Assembly (NCBI GenBank): GCA_030630095.1
Contig: DAOVNW010000071.1
Span: 1-5,561, forward strand
Direction: 5' to 3'
Length of the DNA: 5,561 nucleotides
Source of the DNA: Candidatus Omnitrophota bacterium
GTDB lineage: Bacteria; Omnitrophota; Gorgyraeia; JAGLLT01
Shown here: positions 1-5,432 of the stretch, piece after piece
Position numbering within the stretch: the first letter of the stretch is position 1
Layout: each line of letters starts with the position of its first letter
Position numbers and translations under genes: made by a program
The notes under the pieces: generated by a model
Database searches by the model: none
What the model was told of the DNA's origin: nothing
What the model saw: the letters and a program-made list of their open reading frames with translations, nothing else

Positions 1-786
1 ACTAATCAACTGTTCTATGTTATGCCCATCTATAGGACCGAAGTATCTAATGCCCAGCTCCTCAAAGAACGCGCCGGGGACTATCAGATTTTTTAGCCCC
101 TCTTCAAACCTCCTGCCGGCCTCGCTAACCCTGGAGCCCAATTTCGGAATGCGCCCGAGGAAAACTTTCAGTTCATCTCTTACCTTATTATATAAAGGGT
201 TGGTGATTATTCTATTTAAATAATTGCTCAGGGCGCCCACGCTAACCGATATTGACATCTCATTAGTATTAAGGATTATTATTATATCCTTAGCTAATTG
301 GCCGGCATTATTCAAACCCTCAAACGCCTCTCCTCCCGACAGAGCGCCGTCCCCGATAACCGCTGCAATCCTTTCTTTTCCTTTTTTAATATCCCTAGCC
401 GCCGCCAATCCCAGAGCAAAAGAGACTGAAGTTGAACTGTGGCCGGAAGTAATAAGATCATACTCGCTCTCATTTTTATTGGGAAAACCGCTTATGCCGC
501 CGAACTGGCGCAAGGTATGAAACCTGTCCCTCCTGCCGGTCAAAATCTTGTGGGAATAACACTGATGGCCTACATCCCAGATAACCTTATCTTGGGGTAC
601 ATTAAGAACATAATAAAGAGCAATCGTTAACTCTACAACACCCAGGCTGGAGGCTAAATGCCCGCCTGTTTTAGAAACGGTGTCTATTATCAGCTTCCTT
701 ATTTCCCGCGCGACCTCCGGAAGCTTCTCTTTAGGAATTTCTTTTAAGTCCTTTGGACTATTAATTTTTGATAGTAAATTATCCAT
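1..786 (-). CDS. dxs: 1-deoxy-D-xylulose-5-phosphate synthase, N-terminal 262 residues (3' end outside window)
   Basis: Dxs is the cytosolic, thiamine-diphosphate-dependent first enzyme of the MEP isoprenoid pathway; it condenses pyruvate and glyceraldehyde-3-phosphate and also supplies thiamine and pyridoxal synthesis. The frame is open from ATG at 786 to base 1, covering about 40% of a usual ~620-residue protein. Visible motifs are GGHLASSLGVVELT (41-54, with H43 matching the catalytic-pocket His of E. coli Dxs), DVGHQCYSHKILTGRRDRF (71-89), SGHSSTS (114-120), the ThDP/Mg motif GDGALSGG (145-152) ending in NTNEMSIS (173-180), and RYFGPIDGH near the edge. The metal-binding positions D146 and N175 are kept, but T174 replaces the usual Asp of NDN. 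The start fits the family (INSPKDLK follows at once). A modest AAGAG Shine-Dalgarno lies 7 bases upstream. The gene begins 21 bases after xseB, so co-transcription is likely. Confidence 0.97.
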   Translation of the reverse strand, partial: MDNLLSKINSPKDLKEIPKEKLPEVAREIRKLIIDTVSKTGGHLASSLGVVELTIALYYVLNVPQDKVIWDVGHQCYSHKILTGRRDRFHTLRQFGGISGFPNKNESEYDLITSGHSSTSVSFALGLAAARDIKKGKERIAAVIGDGALSGGEAFEGLNNAGQLAKDIIIILNTNEMSISVSVGALSNYLNRIITNPLYNKVRDELKVFLGRIPKLGSRVSEAGRRFEEGLKNLIVPGAFFEELGIRYFGPIDGHNIEQLIS

Positions 787-807
787 TTCTTTACTCTTGT
801 CTTAAGA

Positions 808-1035
808 TTAATCCTCTTCTGCCAAAAAAGGTTTTGTAACGAGTTTACCTTCCTCTTTTGTTAATATTTCAATCTTCTTCTCCGCTTCATTAAGTTTTTT
901 ACTGCACATCTTAACAAGCTTCACGCCTCCTTCATAAGCTTTTAGAGAATCGTCTAAACTCAAAGACCCGCTTTCTAAATCATCAACAATCTTTTCCAAA
1001 CATTCTAAAGCTTTCTCAAATTTAATTTCCGGCAT
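808..1035 (-). CDS. xseB: exodeoxyribonuclease VII small subunit
   Basis: XseB is the small helical subunit of exonuclease VII; several copies bind the XseA C-terminal helices to form the complex that cuts single-stranded DNA into oligonucleotides in the cytoplasm. The protein has 75 residues, normal for the family (about 60-85). It shows the family pattern: FEKALECLEKIVDDLESGSLSLDDSL (residues 6-31), then EGGVKLVKMCSKKLNEAEKKIEIL, which corresponds to the 'FE.G..L...C...L..AE..I..L' signature, and an acidic tail. The ATG lies inside the end of xseA, overlapping it by 14 bases in another frame, with a GAGGG Shine-Dalgarno 9 bases upstream. That overlap implies translational coupling, which fits two subunits of one enzyme. 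No other function is plausible. Confidence 0.97.
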   Translation of the reverse strand: MPEIKFEKALECLEKIVDDLESGSLSLDDSLKAYEGGVKLVKMCSKKLNEAEKKIEILTKEEGKLVTKPFLAEED

Positions 1036-2242
1036 TATGTATTTCCCTCACTACGCTACTAAATTTGCCATCTGAAAGCGTCGTCTCTAACACATCACCT
1101 TTAATTACATCCTTTACGCTTTTTATTACCTTATCCGTTGTCCTGCCTCGAACAATACTATAACCTCTACCTAAAACAGCAAGGGGACTTAACGCGTCAA
1201 GTTTGGCGCAATGGGTCTTAAAATCGCTTTTCTTAAGCTGGATGAAATGCGAAAATGCCCTGGCAAAATAATTTGCTATCTCATCTAACTGCTGCTGCTT
1301 CTGCCGAATTAACTCCTGCGGATCTTTAAAAAAGCGGCTCTTTGCTAAGGAGGAAAGATTTTTTTCCAGTTTCTGAAGGCACTGCCTTAACCCCGTTACC
1401 AGCCTTCTGCTGTAATTGAACAGTTTTTCACCCAACTCACTTTTAGCGCTAATAACCATCTCAGCCGCTTTGGTCGGCGTTGCCGCTCTTACATCAGCTG
1501 TAAAATCACTTATCAGGTAGTCCTTCTGATGGCCAACCGCGGAGATTATGGGAATTTTCGAAGCGAATATTGCCCTGGCAACAACCTCCTCATTAAAAGC
1601 CCATAAGGCCTCCAAGCTCCCTCCGCCCCGCCCAACGATTAAAACATCTACACCTTCAAGCCGATTAAACTCTTCCACCGCCCGGGCTATCTCCAAAGCG
1701 GCACCCTCTCCCTGAACCCTGACCGGATTTAATATTATATGAACATTTGAGAAGCGCCTATCAATACTATTGAGTATATCCTTTATGGCAGCTCCGGAGG
1801 AAGAGGTAATCAAGCCAATTTTTCGCGGTAAAAGAGGTACGGGCTTTTTGTGCTCTTCTTTAAAGAGCCCTTCCTTCTCAAGTTTTTCCTTTAACTGCTC
1901 AAAGGCCAGCTGTAGAGCACCGTAACCCTGAGGCTCAACCTTTTCAATATATAACTGATACTTCCCCTGAACCTGATAAACACCTATCTTTCCGAAACAA
2001 AGAACCTTTAGCCCGTCTTTAATCTCAAACTTTACCCGATCACCGGCACTCTTAAAAATCACCGAGCTTAATTGAGCCTTTTCGTCCTTCAGTGTAAGAT
2101 AGGTGTGGCCGCTTACGGGGTGTTTTTTATAATTTGATACTTCACCTTCTACCCAAACACTCATAAACGAATCTGTCAAAACGTCGTTTATCCGTCTGTT
2201 TATTTCACTAACTGTATAAACTTTCGCGTCTTTATTCGGCAT
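1022..2242 (-). CDS. xseA: exodeoxyribonuclease VII large subunit
   Basis: XseA is the catalytic subunit of exonuclease VII, which degrades single-stranded DNA from both ends and acts with XseB in repair. From ATG at 2242 the protein has 406 residues, close to the usual 400-460. An N-terminal OB-fold (about 8-100; YTVSEINRRI, VWVEGEVSNYK, GHTYLTLKD) is followed by the catalytic domain with GLITSSSGAAIKDIL, VGRGGGSLEALWAFNEE and SAVGHQKD, then a long helical XseB-binding region and the C-terminal LSPLAVLGRGYSI. Residues matching those reported as essential in E. coli (D155, R205, H238, D241) are all present. Odd points are A212 where the family usually has Asp/Glu before LW, and GHQKD in place of the common GHETD. 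An alternative TTG start at 2254 gives 410 residues, overlaps ymdB and has an AAGAG 6 bases upstream. The ATG has no clear Shine-Dalgarno but starts one base after the ymdB stop (TAAGATG), typical of reinitiation. I prefer ATG, with moderate confidence. Confidence 0.96.
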   Translation of the reverse strand: MPNKDAKVYTVSEINRRINDVLTDSFMSVWVEGEVSNYKKHPVSGHTYLTLKDEKAQLSSVIFKSAGDRVKFEIKDGLKVLCFGKIGVYQVQGKYQLYIEKVEPQGYGALQLAFEQLKEKLEKEGLFKEEHKKPVPLLPRKIGLITSSSGAAIKDILNSIDRRFSNVHIILNPVRVQGEGAALEIARAVEEFNRLEGVDVLIVGRGGGSLEALWAFNEEVVARAIFASKIPIISAVGHQKDYLISDFTADVRAATPTKAAEMVISAKSELGEKLFNYSRRLVTGLRQCLQKLEKNLSSLAKSRFFKDPQELIRQKQQQLDEIANYFARAFSHFIQLKKSDFKTHCAKLDALSPLAVLGRGYSIVRGRTTDKVIKSVKDVIKGDVLETTLSDGKFSSVVREIHNAGN

Positions 2243-2243
2243 C

Positions 2244-3023
2244 TTAAATAACAAGTTTAACTCTTTTTATACCGCGCGCCCTTCCACTGCTCTCATCAAT
2301 ATCTAAAATAACTCCCTGGAGCTGGAGATTTTCCTCCGCTATTTCAAACCTGCCCGGCATACCGTTTAAAAAATGCTCAAGGACATTATCAACCTTCCTG
2401 CCCAGGACAGAATCTATCGGGCCGGTCATCCCTAAATCACTTATGTAAGCGGTGCCTTGGGGCAAAAGGCGCTCATCGGCCGTCTGAACGTGGGTATGCG
2501 TACCTAAAACCGCCGAAACCTTACCGTCAAGAAACCAACCCATAGCTATCTTCTCACTTGTCGCCTCCGCGTGAAAGTCAACGATAATTATGGGTGTCTC
2601 TTTTTTTATCTTCTCAATGAGCGCGCCGGCCGTTTTAAAAGGACAATCCAGCGCTTTCATAAAAACCCTTCCAACAAGATTAACAACGGCTACCTTAAAG
2701 CCGTTGTCTAAATCTAAAACAACATATCCATGGCCTAAAGCGCCATCCGGATAGTTTGCCGGCCTTAAAAGCCTGTCTTCTTTATTAATTATCTCAAGAA
2801 CGTCTCTTTTCTTAAAAACATGGTCTCCTGAAGTTATAACATCGATGCCAAAAGATAACAGCTCATCGACAACTTTGGGCGTAAAACCCGAACCACCAGC
2901 TGAGTTCTCACCGTTAGCTATAACAAAATCTATCTTTTCTTTGTCTTTCAGCCTCGCGCGCCAGAACTTAACCGCCTTGCGCCCCGGCTTTCCAACAATA
3001 TCCCCAACCGCTAAAATCTTCAT
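2244..3023 (-). CDS. ymdB: YmdB-family metallophosphoesterase (2',3'-cyclic nucleotide phosphodiesterase type)
   Basis: This is a calcineurin-like phosphoesterase of the YmdB/TIGR00282 family. The B. subtilis homologue hydrolyses 2',3'-cyclic nucleotides, affects biofilm and motility decisions, and is encoded directly after RNase Y, as here. The protein has 259 residues (B. subtilis 264) and is cytosolic with no signal peptide. Di-metal motifs are MKILAVGDIVGKPGR (D8), NGENSAGG (E39, N40), SGDH (67-68), RPANYP, DFHAEATSEK (H151), GTHTHVQTAD (H176, H178) and DLGMTGP. The one departure is D67 where B. subtilis has the metal-ligand Asn of GNH. The ATG at 3023 has a GAGG Shine-Dalgarno 5 bases upstream (3029-3032). 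The stop overlaps the start zone of xseA. A natural cyclic nucleotide substrate in this organism is inferred from the family; a link to RNA decay products made with RNase Y is plausible but unproven. Confidence 0.95.
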   Translation of the reverse strand: MKILAVGDIVGKPGRKAVKFWRARLKDKEKIDFVIANGENSAGGSGFTPKVVDELLSFGIDVITSGDHVFKKRDVLEIINKEDRLLRPANYPDGALGHGYVVLDLDNGFKVAVVNLVGRVFMKALDCPFKTAGALIEKIKKETPIIIVDFHAEATSEKIAMGWFLDGKVSAVLGTHTHVQTADERLLPQGTAYISDLGMTGPIDSVLGRKVDNVLEHFLNGMPGRFEIAEENLQLQGVILDIDESSGRARGIKRVKLVI

Positions 3024-3037
3024 AAATACCTCAGTTA

Positions 3038-3107
3038 GCGTATAGCGGATAGCGTTTAGTTAGAACATTTTTGCTTTTCTATACGCTATCCGCAAAACGC
3101 TATTCGT
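3038..3107. repeat. Inverted pair of 7-bp tandem repeats (consensus GCGKATA) in the rny-ymdB gap
   Basis: On the plus strand 3038-3058 reads as three heptamers, GCGTATA, GCGGATA and GCGTTTA. On the minus strand 3107-3080 reads ACGAATA, GCGTTTT, GCGGATA and GCGTATA. The two arrays face each other and form an inverted repeat of 21 bp (3038-3058 against 3080-3100) with three mismatches and a 21-base AT-rich loop; the central 11 bp (GCGGATAGCGT and its complement) match perfectly. The right array touches the rny stop codon, and the left ends about 6 bases before the ymdB Shine-Dalgarno. No T-run follows the stem in the transcribed direction, so it is a poor intrinsic terminator. It could be an mRNA processing or stability hairpin, or one copy of a dispersed REP-like intergenic repeat. 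Confidence 0.8.
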
Positions 3108-4693
3108 TATTTAGCATACTCAATAGATCTTGTCTCTCTGATAACAACAACCTTTATCTGGCCCGGGTATTCAAGCTCTTCCTCAATCTTCTTGCTTATT
3201 TCCCGCGCCAGAGCTACCGTCTCCATATCAGCTACCTTGTCCGGCACAACCATAACCCGTATTTCACGCCCGGCCTGAATAGCATATGACTTTTGAACAC
3301 CGCCAAAAGCGTTAGCCAGAGATTCAAGTTTGTCCAACCGTTTGATATAGGATTCTAATGTCTCACGCCTGGCGCCCGGCCTTGAAGCGCTAACGGCATC
3401 CGCTGCCTGGGTTAAAACAGCAAAAAGTGTTTTTGGCTCCGCGCTTTCATGATGAGCTTCAATCGCGTGTATCACCTGATGGGATTCACCGTATTTTTTT
3501 GCCAGGTTGGCTCCGATCTTGTCATGCGAACCTTCAACTTCATGATCAACCGCCTTGCCAATATCATGCAGAAGGCCTATTCTTCTTGCTAAGTTAAAGT
3601 CAGCTCCCAGCTCAGAGGCCATCACGCCCATCAGATAGGCCACCTCTTTAGAATGCTGAAGAACGTTCTGTCCATAACTTGTCCTGAATTTAAGCCTGCC
3701 TAAAAGTCTTATAATCTCCGCGTGCAAACCGTGGACACCGGCATCGAAAGCAGCCTTTTCGCCTTCCTCTCTGATGGTTGCCTCCATCTCTTCTTTAACT
3801 TTTTTGACAACCTCTTCAATTCTGGCCGGATGTATTCTTCCGTCGGTTATCAGGCGCTGTAACGAAAGGCGCGCGATTTCCCGCCTGACCATGTCAAAGC
3901 CGGAGAGAGTTACCGCCCCCGGCGTATCGTCAATAACCACATCCACACCGGTAGCCGTCTCAAAGGACCTGATATTCCTGCCTTCCCGTCCTATAATACG
4001 GCCCTTCATTTCGTCATTGGGAAGATTAACCACGCTTACCGTCGTCTCTGTAGCGTGATCTGCCGCGCAGCGTTGGATAGCCAGGCTTATAATATTTTTT
4101 GCCTTCTTCTCCGCCGTCTCTTTCGCCTCATCCTCTATCCTCTTAATCATCACACTAGCTTCATGCCTGACGTCGGTTTCCATTCTTTTTAGCAGTAAAC
4201 TCTTAGCCTCCTCGGCGCTTAACCTTGAAATCCTCTGCAGATTTTCTTTCTCCTCTTCAAGCATCCTCTCCAGCTCAGCACCCTTAGAACGCACATCTTG
4301 CTGTTTGCCTTTAACAATACTCTCCTGATTAGCTACTTCTTTTTCTTTCTTATCTAAAATATCAACCTTGCGGTCAAGGTTTTCTTCTTTCTGCTCAAGC
4401 CGCCTTTCTAAATGGGACAGCTCCTGCCTTCTTTCTTTAGTCTGTTCTTCAAAGTCCGCTCTTATCTTGTAAAGTAACTCTTTGCTTTCTAACTCCGCCT
4501 CTTTCTTCCTTGCCTCAACATTCCTTTCGGCAGTTTCAAGTATTTCTTTCGCTCTATCTTCTGCCGCCCTCACCTTCTTTTTACCAAGAAACTTCCGCAA
4601 GAAATATCCAGCGCCAATCAACAGCGCTCCGGCGAAAAATAAAATTACCTTCATCAATATTGGGTTTACGTTTAACGTATCTATTTTAGACAC
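3107..4693 (-). CDS. rny: ribonuclease Y (membrane-anchored endoribonuclease)
   Basis: RNase Y starts decay of many mRNAs in bacteria lacking RNase E and sits on the inner face of the membrane. The 528 residues (usual 500-530) show the full architecture: an N-terminal membrane helix (about 14-33), a basic stretch (33-42), a long charged coiled coil (about 44-205), a KH domain with GRIIGREGRNIRSFE (231-245), and an HD domain with LQHSKEV (H347), LLHDIGKA (H376, D377), IEAHHE and QAADAVSASRPGARRE (D432). All catalytic metal ligands are in place. The start is uncertain. The longest frame opens with GTG at 4693, but the strong Shine-Dalgarno overlaps that codon; an ATA at 4684 has ideal spacing, and the first ATG (4654) lies directly before the membrane helix without a Shine-Dalgarno. 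The gene lies 85 bases after the cyclo-ligase gene, in a gap with no convincing promoter or terminator, and is followed by ymdB as in Bacillus. Confidence 0.97.
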   Translation of the reverse strand: MSKIDTLNVNPILMKVILFFAGALLIGAGYFLRKFLGKKKVRAAEDRAKEILETAERNVEARKKEAELESKELLYKIRADFEEQTKERRQELSHLERRLEQKEENLDRKVDILDKKEKEVANQESIVKGKQQDVRSKGAELERMLEEEKENLQRISRLSAEEAKSLLLKRMETDVRHEASVMIKRIEDEAKETAEKKAKNIISLAIQRCAADHATETTVSVVNLPNDEMKGRIIGREGRNIRSFETATGVDVVIDDTPGAVTLSGFDMVRREIARLSLQRLITDGRIHPARIEEVVKKVKEEMEATIREEGEKAAFDAGVHGLHAEIIRLLGRLKFRTSYGQNVLQHSKEVAYLMGVMASELGADFNLARRIGLLHDIGKAVDHEVEGSHDKIGANLAKKYGESHQVIHAIEAHHESAEPKTLFAVLTQAADAVSASRPGARRETLESYIKRLDKLESLANAFGGVQKSYAIQAGREIRVMVVPDKVADMETVALAREISKKIEEELEYPGQIKVVVIRETRSIEYAK

Positions 4694-4700
4694 CTCCTTA
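4691..4700 (-). promoter_or_regulatory. Near-perfect Shine-Dalgarno of rny overlapping the GTG codon
   Basis: The minus strand reads TAAGGAGGTG, a ten-base match to the 16S rRNA 3' tail (anti-Shine-Dalgarno). The GTG at 4693-4691 is part of this match, so it cannot be used efficiently by a ribosome docked here. The only start-like codon at normal spacing is ATA at 4684-4682, 8 bases after GGAGG and in the rny frame; the first ATG is 38 bases from the end of GGAGG. The site therefore decides against GTG and leaves the true start open. Confidence 0.75.
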
Positions 4701-4778
4701 ATATAGACTATTAGATTACTATTTTTTGATCTTTAACAAACAGCTAACAGCTGCAGAGGAGGCGGGAAGTTGATTTGG

Positions 4779-5333
4779 TTAATTTGAAAGCACTTCTTTT
4801 ACAGCAACATCATGAGAAAAGGTGGGAAGAAAATCAATTACCTGAAAGTCGAACGCCAGACCTATAGTAGGCACATCCTTCGCGATCTTACTTAAAAATC
4901 TGTCAAAATAACCTGTGCCGTGCCCCAGTCGGTTGCCTTTTTTATCAAAGACAATGGCGGGCACAATTACTAAATCTATCATCTCTAACGGAACGAGTCT
5001 GACGAAATCACTCTTAGGCTCTAAAATCCCGTAAGGCCCTCTTGTCAGCTCCTTATCATAATCCACCAGCAAAGAAGCTATTAACTCGTTTCGACTTACT
5101 ACAGTAATAGGAATGGCTACCTTTTTCCCACTTTCTAATGATTCTCTAATCATACTTTCAGTATCAACTTCAATATCCTCTGCAATGTAAAACATAACCA
5201 TCTCGGCTGCTTTATACTCGGGGTGCAAAAAAAGTTTATGCTTGATTTCTTGGCTCTTAATTCTCCTCTGTTCCGCGTTCTGGTTTTTCAATCTATAAAG
5301 AAACTCTCTTCTTATATCTTTTTTACTCATCAT
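4779..5333 (-). CDS. ygfA: 5-formyltetrahydrofolate cyclo-ligase (methenyl-THF synthetase)
   Basis: The enzyme uses ATP to convert 5-formyl-THF to 5,10-methenyl-THF in the cytosol, returning the stored or inhibitory folate to the one-carbon pool. It has 184 residues (usual 180-200). The N-terminal KKDIRREFLYRLKNQ and QRRIKSQEI match the family's basic start, and the mid-region keeps KKVAIPI and GPYGILEP. The signature FDKKGNRLGHGTGYFDRFL (129-147) corresponds to the ATP/folate motif usually seen as F-D-x-x-G-x-R-L-G-x-G-x-G-Y-Y-D-R. The C-terminus LPTFSHDVAVKEVLSN matches the usual LP-x-E-x-H-D-x-x-V-x-x-I-V-T-x ending. Conserved sequence begins at once after the double ATG (5333 and 5330), supporting this start. 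There is no Shine-Dalgarno; a consensus promoter ends 8 bases before the ATG, suggesting a leaderless message. The B. subtilis name is yqgN. The gene may head the operon leading into rny. Confidence 0.95.
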   Translation of the reverse strand: MMSKKDIRREFLYRLKNQNAEQRRIKSQEIKHKLFLHPEYKAAEMVMFYIAEDIEVDTESMIRESLESGKKVAIPITVVSRNELIASLLVDYDKELTRGPYGILEPKSDFVRLVPLEMIDLVIVPAIVFDKKGNRLGHGTGYFDRFLSKIAKDVPTIGLAFDFQVIDFLPTFSHDVAVKEVLSN

Positions 5334-5341
5334 TTATAAAC

Positions 5342-5370
5342 ATTATAATAAACATCCCTAACGCTGTCAA
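5342..5370 (-). promoter_or_regulatory. Consensus sigma-70 promoter for the cyclo-ligase gene
   Basis: On the minus strand the -35 box TTGACA (5370-5365) and the -10 box TATAAT (5347-5342) are both perfect consensus and separated by exactly 17 bases. Initiation 6-9 bases after the -10 box falls at about 5336-5333, and the A of the first ATG is at 5333. The transcript would thus have a 5' leader of roughly zero to three bases. Immediately upstream lies an A/T tract (5372-5384) in the position of an UP element. Housekeeping sigma recognition is inferred from the sequence alone. Confidence 0.85.
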
Positions 5371-5371
5371 G

Positions 5372-5432
5372 AAAATAAAAAAATCCCGCTAACTTGACAC
5401 TTTAGGTTGAACCTTATGTGTCAAGTTAAGGG
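5372..5432 (-). terminator. Intrinsic terminator overlapping the 3' end of the waaA-like gene
   Basis: In the minus-strand transcript an 11-bp perfect stem (TAACTTGACAC at 5428-5418 paired with GTGTCAAGTTA at 5400-5390) encloses a 17-base loop that can itself fold as AGGT-TCA-ACCT. Beyond a small internal loop, CCC (5432-5430) pairs with GGG (5387-5385), and this is followed directly by A and seven T, then A and four T. Stem plus T-tract fit a Rho-independent terminator. The stop codon of the upstream gene (5391-5389) lies within the stem, so the last dozen codons form half the hairpin. Confidence 0.8.

Noticed and set aside
17..630. Several plus-strand open frames of 63-98 codons
   Set aside because: They lie opposite dxs, whose minus-strand frame is unbroken and full of family motifs; the plus-strand translations resemble no protein I know. 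They are shadows.
2845..4706. Plus-strand open frames opposite ymdB and rny (66-94 codons)
   Set aside because: They are antisense to strongly conserved coding sequence, with no Shine-Dalgarno or recognisable domains.
4712..4745. Possible weak rny promoter (TTGTTA followed by TAATCT or ATCTAA)
   Set aside because: The -10 candidates are poor or at 15-base spacing; in AT-rich DNA such matches are expected by chance.
4739..4753. Short hairpin or terminator (CAGCT-GTT-AGCTG) and tandem AACAGCT duplication after the cyclo-ligase stop
   Set aside because: The stem is only 5 bp with a weak following T-stretch (TTTGTT), not a convincing terminator; a two-copy 7-base duplication may be chance.
4694..4778. 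Possible 6S RNA or other small RNA next to the cyclo-ligase gene
   Set aside because: 6S RNA often neighbours ygfA, but this gap is only 85 bases, too short for a ~180-base 6S RNA, and shows no long bulged hairpin.
5390..5428. The 11-bp inverted repeat as an operator or transposon end
   Set aside because: It is followed by CCC/GGG pairing and a T-tract in the transcribed direction, which fits a terminator better; there is no transposase or target duplication.
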